Source: Mycobacterium sp. 141 | GTDB lineage: Bacteria; Actinomycetota; Actinomycetes; Mycobacteriales; Mycobacteriaceae | Length of the DNA stretch: 64,000 nt | Direction of reading: 5' to 3' | NCBI RefSeq assembly: GCF_000382405.1 | Contig: NZ_KB908258.1 | Location: forward strand, 124,001-188,000 | Shown: piece by piece, positions 8,114-19,026 of the stretch | Position numbering within the stretch: the stretch's first letter is position 1 | How the letters are laid out: each line of letters opens with the position of its first letter | Position numbers and translations under genes: made by a program | Notes under the pieces: model-generated | Database searches by the model: none | Told to the model about the DNA's origin: nothing | What the model saw: only the letters and a program-made list of their open reading frames with translations

Positions 8114-8212
8114 TGTCACGCTGGAGTGGCGTTCGGCGCCGAGAGCCACGCTGGCGTGACAAAGTGAGGCGCCCCCGCCGCCGAACCGTGATCTGTTGCG
8201 CTGGTGTGACAC
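8114..8212. repeat. Three near-palindromic copies of TGTCACGCTGGCGTGACA-like sequence
   Basis: Copies at 8114-8130, 8145-8161 and 8194-8212 share CGCTGG followed by GTG, flanked by TGTCAC or GTGACA half-sites. The first two form an imperfect large inverted repeat. They fill the gap between converging DUF3817 and rdgB genes, so a transcription-termination or interspersed-repeat role is likely. Confidence 0.5.
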
Positions 8213-8228
8213 TCGGAGAGCCGCCAAG

Positions 8229-8834
8229 CTACTGGCCGGCCAGCTCCCGCAGCGCCGGCACCAATAACGCGAGCGCCCGCCCGCGGTGCGACACCGCATC
8301 CTTCTCGGCGGGGGTCAGCTCGGCGGCCGTCAGGGTTGACCCGTTGGGCAGGAACACCGGGTCGTAACCGAAGCCGCCGTCCCCGCGGGGTTCGCGGGTG
8401 ACCGTGCCGGGCCATTCGCCGCGCACCACCGTCGAACCGGAGGCAGACACCAAGGCACAGGCCGAGACGAACGCCGCGCCCCGCCGTTCGTCAGGGACAT
8501 CCGCCAATTGCCCCAGCAGCAGTGCGGTGTTGGCGGCGTCATCGCCGTGCAACCCCGACCACCGCGCCGACAGCACACCGGGCATGCCGTTGAGGGCCGC
8601 GACGGCGATCCCGGAATCGTCGGCCACACACGCCAGGCCGGTGGCCCGGAAGCCATCGGTGGCCTTGGCGAGCGCATTGTCCTCGAACGTCGCGCCGATC
8701 TCGGGTGCCTCGTCGAACGGCACGACGTCGGCCAGGGACAGCAGCGAAAGCCCTGACACCCCGGCGGCATCCAACACCCGCCGAAGCTCGGCGAGCTTCT
8801 TCGGATTGCGGCTCGCGACCAACAGCTCAGGCAT
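8229..8834 (-). CDS. rdgB: XTP/dITP diphosphatase (RdgB/HAM1 family)
   Basis: 201 residues. It starts PELLVASRNPKKLAEL, the nucleotide-binding (S/T)xNxxK motif of the Ham1 family, has CVADDSGI near residue 70 and ends with VSHRGRAL. The enzyme hydrolyses deaminated purine nucleoside triphosphates to monophosphates and pyrophosphate, keeping them out of nucleic acids. Its start lies 6 bp after the RNase PH stop; the rph-rdgB pairing is common in actinobacteria (Rv1340-Rv1341). Confidence 0.95.
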   Translation of the reverse strand: MPELLVASRNPKKLAELRRVLDAAGVSGLSLLSLADVVPFDEAPEIGATFEDNALAKATDGFRATGLACVADDSGIAVAALNGMPGVLSARWSGLHGDDAANTALLLGQLADVPDERRGAAFVSACALVSASGSTVVRGEWPGTVTREPRGDGGFGYDPVFLPNGSTLTAAELTPAEKDAVSHRGRALALLVPALRELAGQ

Positions 8835-8840
8835 CGACCC

Positions 8841-9620
8841 TCAGCTTCCGAAGGTTTTCTTCGGGGCCGGGCCGTCCGGCAGCACACCGGGATACGGCAA
8901 CTCCAGCGCCTCGCGCTGAACGACGAACAACTGCTCGCAGGCTCCGAGCGCGGCGTCCAACAGCTTGTCCAGCGTCGAGCGCGGGAAGGTCGCACCTTCG
9001 CCGGTGCCCTGGACCTCGACGAGCGTTCCGGTGTCCGTGGCGACGACGTTCATGTCCACCTCGGCGCGGGAATCCTCGGTGTAGGGCAGATCGACCCGCA
9101 CACGGCCGTCGACCACGCCGACCGACACCGCGGCGATGGCGCACGACAACGGTCGCGGATCCGAGAGCCGTCCCGCAGCCGCCAGGTAGGTCACCGCATC
9201 GGCCAGCGCGACGTAGGCCCCGGTGATGGCTGCGGTGCGGGTGCCGCCGTCGGCCTGCAGCACATCGCAGTCGATGGCAATGGTGTTCTCCCCCAGCGCC
9301 CCCAGGTCGATGCACGCGCGCAGCGAGCGGCCCACGAGCCTGCTGATCTCCTGCGTGCGGCCGCCGATGCGGCCCTTGACCGACTCTCGATCCGACCGGT
9401 CATGGGTGGCGGCGGGCAGCATCGCGTATTCGGCGGTCAGCCAGCCCTGCCCGGTTCCCTTGCGCCAGCGCGGCACACCTTCGGTCACCGACGCGGTGCA
9501 CATGACACGGGTCTGGCCGAATTCCACCAGCACCGAGCCTGCTGGGTGGTTGGTGAAGCCGCGGGTGATGACTACCGGCCGCAGTTCATCGTCGAGGCGG
9601 CCGTCTTCTCGTCTGGACAC
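8841..9620 (-). CDS. rph: Ribonuclease PH
   Basis: 259 residues. The start [20 protein letters not shown] and the segment [14 protein letters not shown] are diagnostic, and [15 protein letters not shown] is the phosphate-binding region. The enzyme trims tRNA 3' ends phosphorolytically. It sits in a compact minus-strand run (phosphodiesterase, rph, rdgB) with gaps of 9 and 6 bp, so it is very likely in one operon. Confidence 0.97.
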   Translation of the reverse strand: MSRREDGRLDDELRPVVITRGFTNHPAGSVLVEFGQTRVMCTASVTEGVPRWRKGTGQGWLTAEYAMLPAATHDRSDRESVKGRIGGRTQEISRLVGRSLRACIDLGALGENTIAIDCDVLQADGGTRTAAITGAYVALADAVTYLAAAGRLSDPRPLSCAIAAVSVGVVDGRVRVDLPYTEDSRAEVDMNVVATDTGTLVEVQGTGEGATFPRSTLDKLLDAALGACEQLFVVQREALELPYPGVLPDGPAPKKTFGS

Positions 9621-9629
9621 CCGCCAACC

Positions 9630-10394
9630 CTATCGGGTGATGTCGAATACCTCGCCGCACACCACGGCGTGCACCGGACCGTCGAACTCGGCCTTGGCCT
9701 CGCTGATCACGTCCTCGCGCGAGGTCCACGGTGGAATGTGGGTCAACAGCAACTCGCCCACACCGGCCGCGGCAGCAGCGCGTCCGGCCTCGGCACCCGA
9801 CAGATGCAGCCGCGGCGGCCGGGACGGATCATCGGTCCACGATGCCTCGCACAGGAACACGTCGGCGTCGCGCGCCAGATCCACGAGCGCATCGCAGTAA
9901 CCGGTGTCGCCGCTGTACACCAGCGTCGCGCCGGACGGGTCGGTGAACCGCATGCCGTACGACTCGGTGGGGTGGCATACCAACCGCGGCGTGATGGTCA
10001 ACGCGCCCAGCTCGACAGACTCGCCGTCCACCCAGTTGCGGACGTCGAAGATGTCGGTGAAGTCATCGATCTCCCCACCCTCGGGCGACGACGCCGCGCC
10101 CAGCCGGGCCCAGGTGTTGGCAGGCCCGTACATGATGCCGCGCTCGGTGGCCGGCGTCGGGTGGTAGCGCCGCCAGACGAAGAGTCCGGGCAGGTCGAGG
10201 CAGTGATCGGCATGCAGATGAGACAGCAACACATTGACCGCATTGGGGTCGGCGTAGCGTTGCAACGCGCCCAGTACGCCTCCGCCGAAGTCGAGAACCA
10301 TCGGGACGGTGTCCGGCGCGGTGACGAGATATCCCGACGCCGGCGAATCTGGGCCGACAACGCTGCCGGAGCATCCCAGGACGGTCAAACGCAC
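9630..10394 (-). CDS. Metallo-beta-lactamase-fold hydrolase, Rv1339-type cyclic-nucleotide phosphodiesterase
   Basis: 254 residues from a GTG (VRLTVLGCSGSV). The metal motif HLHADHCLDL is the HxHxDH signature, with later GDTGYCD, CEASW and a final HIPPW. The M. tuberculosis homologue Rv1339 has been described as an atypical cAMP phosphodiesterase; transfer of that function is inference from similarity and position. The longer frame from 10424 adds ten residues with no family character, so I used the GTG. It lies between murI and rph. Confidence 0.88.
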   Translation of the reverse strand: MRLTVLGCSGSVVGPDSPASGYLVTAPDTVPMVLDFGGGVLGALQRYADPNAVNVLLSHLHADHCLDLPGLFVWRRYHPTPATERGIMYGPANTWARLGAASSPEGGEIDDFTDIFDVRNWVDGESVELGALTITPRLVCHPTESYGMRFTDPSGATLVYSGDTGYCDALVDLARDADVFLCEASWTDDPSRPPRLHLSGAEAGRAAAAAGVGELLLTHIPPWTSREDVISEAKAEFDGPVHAVVCGEVFDITR

Positions 10395-10458
10395 AGTGCC
10401 TAGCTTGCCATGCCTGGCACGCACGTCGCCAAGACATGGCCGGTTTGAGCGACGGGGA

Positions 10459-11283
10459 TCATGTTCCGGCGCCGGCGTGACGCCCCACCTGCCGGACCCC
10501 GTCGAGGCTCGGTCCCAGGAATCGGGCTGCCAGGGCGGTGAACGCCTCCGGATCGCCGGTCGCTTCGAAGATTCGTCGGGCCGGGGAAACCCCGTGCGGT
10601 TTCAGCAAATCGAGTTCGGTGAGCACCCGCAGCAGATCCTTGGCGGTCTCCTCGGCCGAGGACACCAAAGTGACGTGGTCGCCCATCGCCAGCTGGATCA
10701 GTCCCGACAGCATCGGGTAGTGCGTGCAGCCCAGCACCAGAGTGTCCACCTCGGCGCGCTGCAGCGGCTCAAGGTATCCCTCGGCCAGGCCGAGTACCTG
10801 CCGCCCACTGGTCACGCCGCGCTCGACGAAGTCGACGAACCGTGGGCAGGCCACGCCGATGACCTCGGTGTCGCGAGCGGCGGCGAAAGCGTCCTGGTAC
10901 GCCCGCGACGCGATGGTCGCCGCAGTGCCGATCACGCCGATCCGTCCGTTGTGCGTGGCGGCCACCGCGCGACGCACCGCCGGCAGGATCACCTCGACCA
11001 CCGGCACCGGGGCGTACCGTTCCCGCGCGTCGCGCAGGCACGCCGACGACGCGGTGTTGCACGCGATCACCAAGGCCTTGACCCCGCGGGCGACCAGATC
11101 GTCACCGATGGCCAGAGAGTGTGCTCGAATCTCCGGAATGGTCAGTGGCCCGTACGGTCCGTTGGCCGTGTCCCCGACGTAGACGATGTCCTCGTCGGGC
11201 AGCTGATCGATGATGGCGCGGGCGACGGTGAGCCCACCGACGCCGGAATCGAAAATCCCGATCGGCGCGAGCGGATCTCTCAT
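10459..11283 (-). CDS. murI: Glutamate racemase
   Basis: 274 residues. [13 protein letters not shown] at the N-terminus, the first catalytic cysteine in ACNTASS (Cys75) and the second in [11 protein letters not shown] near residue 185 are all intact. It converts L- to D-glutamate for peptidoglycan. The ATG overlaps the stop of the upstream rhomboid gene by 4 bp. Length is normal for mycobacteria. Confidence 0.97.
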   Translation of the reverse strand: MRDPLAPIGIFDSGVGGLTVARAIIDQLPDEDIVYVGDTANGPYGPLTIPEIRAHSLAIGDDLVARGVKALVIACNTASSACLRDARERYAPVPVVEVILPAVRRAVAATHNGRIGVIGTAATIASRAYQDAFAAARDTEVIGVACPRFVDFVERGVTSGRQVLGLAEGYLEPLQRAEVDTLVLGCTHYPMLSGLIQLAMGDHVTLVSSAEETAKDLLRVLTELDLLKPHGVSPARRIFEATGDPEAFTALAARFLGPSLDGVRQVGRHAGAGT

Positions 11284-11951
11284 GAGGTCAGCTGGTTGGT
11301 CGGCTTGCGGAGCTGCCGGGCCTTACGTTCGGGCCCCGACAACAGGTACGCCGCAATCACACCTGCAACAGCCCCGCACAGATGTCCCTGCCACGACACC
11401 CCCGGACCGACGAACAGCGGCAACACCGCGAGAAGGATCGTCCCGTAGTAGAGGAACACCACCACACCGACCACGATCTCCCACACCTTGCGGGTGAAGA
11501 AGCCGAACACAATCAGGAAGGTCAGATATCCCATGATGACCCCGGATGCACCGATCACCGGTCCGTACGGCGCGATCAGCCAGGTGCCGAACCCGCCGAG
11601 AATCCAGATGATCGCGGTCGCGGCGACGAAACGCGCGATCCCGAGCAGGGTCATGAGAAAACCCAAGACGAGCAGCGGGATGGTGTTGGCGAACAGGTGC
11701 GGCCAGCCGCCGTGCAGAAACGGCGCCCAGAGAATTCCCCAGAGTCCTTCTGCCTGGCGCGGGTAGATACCGTCGTAGTCCAGCCGGTTGTTCATCGCGG
11801 TGTCGACGACCTCGATCACGTACAGCAGCGCGACGAACGTAAGGATGGTGGCGCCGCCGACCTTCCACGCCGGAGGCTTGTTCGGCGTGGTCGGAACCGG
11901 CAGACCACTCATGGCCGATCCGCCTGCGGCTCCTCGCGGGCGCTTGCTCAT
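11280..11951 (-). CDS. Rhomboid-family intramembrane serine protease (Rv1337 homologue)
   Basis: 223 residues from MSKRPRG. Six or seven hydrophobic segments; HxxxN at residues 85-89 (HLFAN), catalytic serine in GASG (Ser136) and catalytic histidine in WQGHLCG (His190). Rhomboids cut transmembrane substrates inside the membrane. I chose 11951 over 11912 because related proteins keep a basic N-terminal tail; the frame extends to 12089 but would overlap cysM. Positioned between cysM and murI as in other mycobacteria. Confidence 0.9.
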   Translation of the reverse strand: MSKRPRGAAGGSAMSGLPVPTTPNKPPAWKVGGATILTFVALLYVIEVVDTAMNNRLDYDGIYPRQAEGLWGILWAPFLHGGWPHLFANTIPLLVLGFLMTLLGIARFVAATAIIWILGGFGTWLIAPYGPVIGASGVIMGYLTFLIVFGFFTRKVWEIVVGVVVFLYYGTILLAVLPLFVGPGVSWQGHLCGAVAGVIAAYLLSGPERKARQLRKPTNQLTS

Positions 11952-11961
11952 GCCCGCACCT

Positions 11962-13211
<1,250 letters not shown>

Positions 13212-13242
13212 GCAGCGGTTTCCTTCTACGTCTTGATACTGC

Positions 13243-13659
13243 TCATTGGTACTGCTCGACGATCTGGACGGGTTCCTCGGTGACGACTCCGTCGAGGATG
13301 CGGTAGCTGCGCAGTTCATGCTCGTTCGGGTCACGGGTCGACACCAGCACGTAGTGCGCGTCGGGTTCTTGGGCCAACGAGATGTCGGTACGGCTCGGGT
13401 AGGCCTCGGTCGCGGTGTGCGAGTGGTAGATGACGACGGGCACCTCGTCAGCCTCGTCCATCCCGCGCCACACCTTGAACTGCTCCATCGAGTCGAATCG
13501 GTAGAACGTCGGTGACCGCTCGGCGTTGGCCATGGCGATGAACCGGTCGGGCTGGTCGGACCCCTCGGCCCCCGCGATCACCCCGCACGCCTCGTCAGGA
13601 TGGTCCGCCCGCGCATGGGCCACCATGGCCTCTACAAGGTCACGGCGAATCACCAGCAC
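13243..13659 (-). CDS. mec: Mec, JAMM/Mov34 zinc protease that releases cysteine from CysO
   Basis: 138 residues from a GTG (VLVIRRDL) preceded by GAAGGGAG. The JAMM metal site is complete: Glu23 in DEACG and H-S-H with Ser and Asp in HSHTATEAYPSRTD (His79, His81, Ser89, Asp92). Family members are deubiquitinase-like metalloproteases; the mycobacterial protein hydrolyses the CysO-cysteine adduct. The much longer frame reaching 13890 overlaps the P1 peptidase and is not used. Confidence 0.94.
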   Translation of the reverse strand: MLVIRRDLVEAMVAHARADHPDEACGVIAGAEGSDQPDRFIAMANAERSPTFYRFDSMEQFKVWRGMDEADEVPVVIYHSHTATEAYPSRTDISLAQEPDAHYVLVSTRDPNEHELRSYRILDGVVTEEPVQIVEQYQ

Positions 13660-13672
13660 AGCACGGCTCCCT

Positions 13673-14692
13673 TCATTCGAACGCTCCCGGCAACATGTCA
13701 CGGTAGGTGGGTATTCCTGCCACTGCATCCGCAGCCAACACCCCGACCAGGACTGCGCGGGCCAGCACGTCGGCGGCGGCCGCCCCGATCTGGGCCACCA
13801 ACATGGTCTCGGGCGACATCGCGGCCGGGGTTCTCGGATCCGGTTCGACCGCGACGGCGCCGGTGGCCAGCGCGAAGACCGTATCGCCATCCAGCGGGGT
13901 GTGGCAGGGCGAGATGGCGCGGGCCAGCCCGTCGTGTGCGGCCACCGCGACGCGACGGCACGCCGCCGGGCTCAGCGCGGCGTCGGTGGCGACGACCGCG
14001 ATGGTGGTGTTGAGCGGGCTCATTTCGATGTGGCGGTCGGCGTAGGCATCGAGCTGGTCCGCGGGTGGCGCGACCAGTCCGAATTCCTCGGTCAGCGCGG
14101 CCATCCAGGGCAGCCCCGTGGCCGGGTCCGCGACGTCGCCCGCGGCGTTGACGATCACCAGTGCCCCCACGGTCGCCCCGTTGGGAAGCACGGTCGATGC
14201 CGTGCCGACTCCGCCTTTGAGCACACCGGCCCTGGCACCCGCGCCCGCGCCGAAGGTACCGAGCCCGAATTCGGTGCCTGCCGCGTCGGCCGCCGCGTAG
14301 CCGAACTCCGCGGTCGGACGGTTGGCCCACGCGCCGACCGGCAGGTCGAAGATGACCGCGGCCGGCACGATCGGCACCACTCCACCGTCCATCGCCACGC
14401 CGCGGCCGTGTTCCTCCAGCCAGGTCATCACGCCGTCGGCAGCGGCCAGGCCGTACGCACTACCGCCGGAGAGCACCACGGCGTCGACGTGGCGGACCGT
14501 GTTGCTCGGGTCGAGCAGATCGGTTTCCCGCGTGCCCGGCGCGCCGCCGCGGCCGTCGACAGCGCCGACGGTGCCTGGTGGCGCGATCACGACGGTCGTA
14601 CCCGCCGCCCAACCGGCGCCCAGGGTTGCGTCCGGGTCGATGCGGTGATGGTGGCCGACCAGAATTCTGCCGACGTCAGTGATCGAGCCCAT
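13673..14692 (-). CDS. P1 family peptidase (DmpA-type, Rv1333 homologue)
   Basis: 339 residues, starting MGSITDVGRILVGHH and TTVVIAPPGTVGAVD. P1 peptidases are self-processing N-terminal nucleophile-type hydrolases; the likely cut site is in GGVGTAST, before the nucleophilic residue, about two thirds along. SGGSAYGL near residue 80 is also typical. The start directly abuts the DUF2017 stop, and mec follows 13 bp later, so it belongs to the same operon. Natural substrate unknown. Confidence 0.9.
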   Translation of the reverse strand: MGSITDVGRILVGHHHRIDPDATLGAGWAAGTTVVIAPPGTVGAVDGRGGAPGTRETDLLDPSNTVRHVDAVVLSGGSAYGLAAADGVMTWLEEHGRGVAMDGGVVPIVPAAVIFDLPVGAWANRPTAEFGYAAADAAGTEFGLGTFGAGAGARAGVLKGGVGTASTVLPNGATVGALVIVNAAGDVADPATGLPWMAALTEEFGLVAPPADQLDAYADRHIEMSPLNTTIAVVATDAALSPAACRRVAVAAHDGLARAISPCHTPLDGDTVFALATGAVAVEPDPRTPAAMSPETMLVAQIGAAAADVLARAVLVGVLAADAVAGIPTYRDMLPGAFE

Positions 14693-15271
14693 CTACTTCC
14701 CCATGAGTCCCAGTACGAGGTACTCCTGCAGCACCGTCAACCACTGGTATACGTCCAGATGCCCCGCCATGGGGTGCTCCTGAGGCAACCGGTGCGACCC
14801 GTCCGGCCCGATGTCGAGCATGGTGCCGAGCGCCAGCCGGACGTCGTTGACCGCGGCCGCCCACGCATGCGCGTCGCCCTCGGTCAGCTCGAACTTGCCG
14901 CCGCCGTCCGGAACCGTTTCCAGCAGCCGTTGCGCCGCATCGCGTTTGGCGTCGATGATCGCAGGCTCGTGCAGGCCGCGCAGCGCGCTGTTGAGACTCT
15001 CGGCCGGGCCGGAGCCGGCCGGGTGCTCGGTGGCCGGCCGGTAGAAATCAGGGAGCAGCCGGCGCAGGGTTTCGTCCTGCGGTGGCTGCGGGTTGCCGGT
15101 CCGGATGCCGGTGATGGCGTGCAGTTCGTCTGCGGGTACGGAGGATTCACGCTCCTCGAGCATGCCCAGCAGCGAAGTCACCAGGTTCCGCAGCAATACG
15201 GCCTCGTGGGCGGCCAACGACGAGCGGAACCGCGGGCCGTCAGCGGTTTGGACCCGCTTCCATTTGCGCAC
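14693..15271 (-). CDS. DUF2017 domain protein (Rv1332 homologue)
   Basis: 192 residues, MRKWKRVQTADGPRFRSSL, then helical segments LRNLVTSLLGML and a tail DVYQWLTVLQEYLVLGLM. This matches the actinobacterial DUF2017 family that habitually follows clpS. No catalytic motif is visible. It lies 6 bp after the clpS stop and abuts the P1 peptidase. A role with the Clp adaptor is a guess from position only. Confidence 0.9.
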   Translation of the reverse strand: MRKWKRVQTADGPRFRSSLAAHEAVLLRNLVTSLLGMLEERESSVPADELHAITGIRTGNPQPPQDETLRRLLPDFYRPATEHPAGSGPAESLNSALRGLHEPAIIDAKRDAAQRLLETVPDGGGKFELTEGDAHAWAAAVNDVRLALGTMLDIGPDGSHRLPQEHPMAGHLDVYQWLTVLQEYLVLGLMGK

Positions 15272-15277
15272 AGTCGA

Positions 15278-15580
15278 TCAGCGGTCCTGCGCCAAGGTCG
15301 CCCACAGCCCGGCGGCGTGCAGTTTCGACACGTCGACCTCCATGGATTCGCGGCTACCCGCCGACACGACGGCCCTGCCCTCGTTGTGCACCTGCAGCAT
15401 GAGCTTGGTGGCGTGTGGCTCGCTGTAGCCGAAGAGCTTCTGGAAGACGTAGGTCACGTACGTCATCAGGTTGACCGGATCGTCCCAGACGATGGTCACC
15501 CAGGGACTGTCGGTGGCCTCCACCCCGGCGACGTCAACTTCTTCCCGGGTACCCGGACGGGCCTTCGCCGGTGTAACCAT
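15278..15580 (-). CDS. clpS: ATP-dependent Clp protease adaptor ClpS
   Basis: 100 residues from [10 protein letters not shown]. The core [20 protein letters not shown] and later [14 protein letters not shown] are the substrate-binding surface of ClpS, which delivers N-degron proteins to ClpC1P1P2. A far longer upstream frame overlaps pncB and was discarded. It is divergent from pncB, with a 54-bp shared upstream region. Confidence 0.96.
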   Translation of the reverse strand: MVTPAKARPGTREEVDVAGVEATDSPWVTIVWDDPVNLMTYVTYVFQKLFGYSEPHATKLMLQVHNEGRAVVSAGSRESMEVDVSKLHAAGLWATLAQDR

Positions 15581-15634
15581 GGGCTCACAATACCGGCGAG
15601 ATACCCAAACCCGGAAACGGCTACGGTTGCTGCT

Positions 15635-16960
15635 GTGACGGTCGCGTTGCTCACCGACAAGTACGAGTTGACCATGCTCGCCGCCGCGCTTCGGGACGGT
15701 ACCGCGCACCGCCGAACCACGTTCGAGGTCTTTGCCCGCAGGTTGCCCGACGGCCGCCGTTACGGCGTGGTGGCAGGGACCGGGCGCTTCGTGGAAGCGT
15801 TGGGACAGTTCAGGTTCGACGCCACCACGTTGGCCGGCCTGGATTTTCTCGACGACGCGACGCTGGCGTACCTTGCCGACTACCGGTTCCGGGGGGATAT
15901 CGACGGCTATGCCGAAGGTGACTTGTACTTCCCCGGCTCGCCGGTGCTGTCGGTGCACGGCAGTTTCGCCGAATGCGTGATCCTCGAAACGCTGGTGCTG
16001 TCAATCTTCAACCACGACACGGCGATCGCCTCTGCCGCGGCTCGGATGACCACCGCCGCGGCGGGGCGACCCATGATCGAGATGGGTTCGCGACGTACCC
16101 ACGAACAGGCAGCCGTCGCCGCGGCCCGCGCGGCCTACCTGGCCGGGTTCGCGGGGTCGTCGAACCTGGAGGCCCAGCGGCGCTACGGCGTGCCCGCGAT
16201 GGGCACCGCGGCACACGCATACACCCTGCTGCACACGACCCCCTCGGGGTCCGACGAGCAGGCCGCGTTCCGTGGCCAGCTGGCCGCTCTCGGCACCGGC
16301 ACAACGTTACTGGTGGACACCTACGACATCACCGCGGGAGTGGCGAACGCGATCGCGGTGGGCGGCACCGAACTCGGCGCGGTCCGCATCGACTCGGGTG
16401 ATCTGGGTGTGCTGGCCGGCCAAGTCCGCGCCCAGCTCGACGACCTGGGCGCAACGTCGACGCGCATCGTGGTCTCCGGCGACCTCGACGAGTTCGCGAT
16501 CGCCGCCCTGCGCGCCGAACCCGCCGACAGCTACGGCGTCGGCACCTCGGTGGTGACCGGCTCGGGGGCACCGACCGCCAGCATGGTCTACAAGCTCGTC
16601 GAGGTGGACGGCATCCGCGTGGCCAAGCGCAGCAGCCATAAGGAATCGCACGGCGGGCGCAAACAGGCACTGCGCCTGGCCAAGGCCTCCGGAACGGTCG
16701 TAGAAGAGGTGGTCTATCCCTACGGACAAGCCCCTCCCGTGCCGAACGGGCTTACCGCACGCACGCTCACCGTCCCGTTGGTGACCGGTGGCGACCCAGT
16801 GTCCGACACCACCCCTGCCGACGAACTTGCCGCCGCGCGTGAGCGGGTCGCCGCCGGGCTGCACAGCCTGCCGTGGGACGGGCTCAAACTGTCCCGCGGC
16901 GAACCGGCCGTCGGGACCCGACTGGTCTTGCCTGCCGTCCCGTCGGCCCGAGATCGTTAG
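15635..16960 (+). CDS. pncB: Nicotinate phosphoribosyltransferase
   Basis: 441 residues from a GTG ([14 protein letters not shown]). The start motif, [17 protein letters not shown], the histidine that is phosphorylated in GTAAHAY, and the phosphate site around VRIDSGDLG identify the enzyme that makes nicotinate mononucleotide in NAD salvage. An open frame runs back to 13526 but that part is antisense to mec and others. dinG follows immediately. This is the PncB1 type (Rv1330c). Confidence 0.95.
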   Translation: MTVALLTDKYELTMLAAALRDGTAHRRTTFEVFARRLPDGRRYGVVAGTGRFVEALGQFRFDATTLAGLDFLDDATLAYLADYRFRGDIDGYAEGDLYFPGSPVLSVHGSFAECVILETLVLSIFNHDTAIASAAARMTTAAAGRPMIEMGSRRTHEQAAVAAARAAYLAGFAGSSNLEAQRRYGVPAMGTAAHAYTLLHTTPSGSDEQAAFRGQLAALGTGTTLLVDTYDITAGVANAIAVGGTELGAVRIDSGDLGVLAGQVRAQLDDLGATSTRIVVSGDLDEFAIAALRAEPADSYGVGTSVVTGSGAPTASMVYKLVEVDGIRVAKRSSHKESHGGRKQALRLAKASGTVVEEVVYPYGQAPPVPNGLTARTLTVPLVTGGDPVSDTTPADELAAARERVAAGLHSLPWDGLKLSRGEPAVGTRLVLPAVPSARDR

Positions 16961-18996
16961 GAGCTCCCACGGCGGAATCCGACTTCACCAAAGACGTCGC
17001 CGACCTGCTCGCGGTCGCTGTCGACGGGCTGGGAGGCACGCGTCGCACCGGGCAGATCGAGATGGCCGAGGCCGTCACGCACGCCTTCGAATCCGGTGAA
17101 CACCTGGCTGTCCAGGCCGGCACCGGCACCGGCAAATCGCTTGCCTACCTGGTTCCGGCGATCGCGCATGCGCTGGCCACCGAGCAGCCCGTCGTCGTCT
17201 CGACGGCGACCATTGCGCTGCAGCGGCAGCTGGTGGACCGCGATCTGCCCCGGCTCGTGGAGTCGTTGGCCGCCGCGCTCCCCCGCCGCCCTACCTTCGC
17301 CTTGTTGAAGGGTCGGGGAAACTACCTGTGCCTCAACAAGATCCACAACGGAGCCAGCGAACCAGAGGACCGCCCACAGGACGAGTTGTTCTCGCCGATG
17401 GCCATCAGCGCGATGGGCCGCGACGTGCAGCGCCTCATGGACTGGTCCTCGGACACCGAGACCGGCGACCGCGACGAGGTGACACCGGGTGTGCCGGACC
17501 GCTCCTGGAGCCAGGTCAGCGTCTCGGCGCGCGAGTGCCTAGGGGTCGCACGCTGCCAGTACGGCACCGACTGCTTCGCCGAGCGGGCCCGCAGCCTGGC
17601 CGGCACCGCCGATGTGGTGGTGACCAACCATGCCCTGCTGGCCATCGATGCCCTATCCGATTTCGCAGTGCTGCCCGAGTACGAGCTGCTGGTCGTCGAC
17701 GAAGCTCACGAACTGGCCGACCGCGTCACCGGGGTGGCCACCGCCGAACTGTCCGCGACGTCGATGGCCGTGGCGCACCGCCGAGCCGCCAGGCTGGTGG
17801 ATCCCGAACTCGCTGAACGTTTCGAGGCATGCATCGCGACGCTGTCCTCTCTGCTGCACGAGACCGAGCCGGGTCGCATCGATGTCCTCGACGACGAGCT
17901 GGCCACCTATCTGACCGCGCTGCGCGACGCCGCCAGCAAGGCCAGGATGGCGATCGACACCTCGCCGAGCGATCCGAAGGCCGCGGCCGCCCGCAACGAG
18001 GCCGCGACCGCGCTGTCCGATGTCGACGACACCGCCACCCGCATCCTGTCGTCGTTCGTCCCGGCCATCCCGGACCGGACCGACGTGGTGTGGCTCGACC
18101 ATGATGAGGGCGCGCACGCGAGGAGCACCAAAGGCAGCAGCGGGACAGTCCGGACCATCCTGCGGGTGGCCCCGCTGACCGTGTCAAGGTTGTTGCGCAC
18201 CAGGCTCTTTGACCACACCACCGCCGTGCTGACCTCTGCCACGCTGAGCCTGGGCGGCAACTTTGACGCCATGGCCAGGGCGTGGGGTCTGGCCAAACCG
18301 GACGACTCCGAGGGCGCGAGCACACCGGGCTGGCGCGGCATCGACGTCGGCTCGCCGTTCGAGCACGCCAAATCCGGAATCCTGTACGTCGCCAAGCATT
18401 TGCCGCCACCCGGCCGCGACGGCACTGGCGAGGACGCCCTCGCCGAGATCGAGGGTCTGATCACCGCGGCCGGCGGTCGCACACTGGGCCTGTTCTCCTC
18501 GATGCGCGCGGCCAAGGCTGCCGCCGAGGTCATGCGCGAGCGCCTGGACACCCCGGTGCTCTGCCAGGGTGACGACACCACTTCTGCTCTGGTGCAACAA
18601 TTTTCCGCCGATCCCGAAACCTCACTGTTCGGCACGCTGTCGCTGTGGCAGGGTGTCGACGTGCCGGGGCCGTCGCTGTCGCTGGTGCTGATCGACCGGA
18701 TCCCGTTCCCCCGCCCCGACGATCCGCTGCTGACCGCGCGGCAACGGGCGATCAGCGCACGCGGCGGCAACGGCTTCATGGCGGTGGCCGCCAACCACGC
18801 CGCCCTGCTGCTGGCCCAGGGCGCAGGCCGACTGCTGCGCCACACCGACGACCGGGGTGTGGTCGCGGTGCTGGATTCCCGACTGGCGACCGCGCGCTAC
18901 GGCGGCTACCTGCGTGCGTCACTGCCACCGTTCTGGCCCACCACCGACGGCGACCGGGTGCGCCAAGCCCTGCGCCGGTTACATGGTGACAGCTGA
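16873..18996 (+). CDS. dinG: ATP-dependent helicase DinG (XPD-like, 4Fe-4S)
   Basis: Up to 707 residues. Walker A is QAGTGTGKSLAYL, the DEAH box is VVDEAHEL, and four cysteines (YLCLNK, ARECLGVARCQYGTDCF) would hold the iron-sulfur cluster. The C-terminal helicase motifs LWQGVDVPGPS and QGAGRLLR are intact. The only conventional in-frame start before the conserved region is GTG at 16873, inside pncB, with no ribosome-binding site. An ACG at 16969 sits 5 bp after AGGAG and gives the length and N-terminus expected from relatives (AESDFTKDVADLL), so the true start is probably 16969. Confidence 0.93.
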   Translation: MGRAQTVPRRTGRRDPTGLACRPVGPRSLGAPTAESDFTKDVADLLAVAVDGLGGTRRTGQIEMAEAVTHAFESGEHLAVQAGTGTGKSLAYLVPAIAHALATEQPVVVSTATIALQRQLVDRDLPRLVESLAAALPRRPTFALLKGRGNYLCLNKIHNGASEPEDRPQDELFSPMAISAMGRDVQRLMDWSSDTETGDRDEVTPGVPDRSWSQVSVSARECLGVARCQYGTDCFAERARSLAGTADVVVTNHALLAIDALSDFAVLPEYELLVVDEAHELADRVTGVATAELSATSMAVAHRRAARLVDPELAERFEACIATLSSLLHETEPGRIDVLDDELATYLTALRDAASKARMAIDTSPSDPKAAAARNEAATALSDVDDTATRILSSFVPAIPDRTDVVWLDHDEGAHARSTKGSSGTVRTILRVAPLTVSRLLRTRLFDHTTAVLTSATLSLGGNFDAMARAWGLAKPDDSEGASTPGWRGIDVGSPFEHAKSGILYVAKHLPPPGRDGTGEDALAEIEGLITAAGGRTLGLFSSMRAAKAAAEVMRERLDTPVLCQGDDTTSALVQQFSADPETSLFGTLSLWQGVDVPGPSLSLVLIDRIPFPRPDDPLLTARQRAISARGGNGFMAVAANHAALLLAQGAGRLLRHTDDRGVVAVLDSRLATARYGGYLRASLPPFWPTTDGDRVRQALRRLHGDS

Positions 18997-19026
18997 GACT
19001 GCGGGTTGTCACTATCCTTTAGCTCC

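Noticed and set aside
8114-8212. CRISPR-like or CRP-site reading of the triple repeat
   Set aside because: Spacing is irregular, copies differ, units are under 20 bp, and half-sites do not match TGTGA-N6-TCACA.
13526-15634. Plus-strand frame joined ahead of pncB
   Set aside because: This part is antisense to mec, the P1 peptidase, DUF2017 and clpS. PncB homology begins at 15635.
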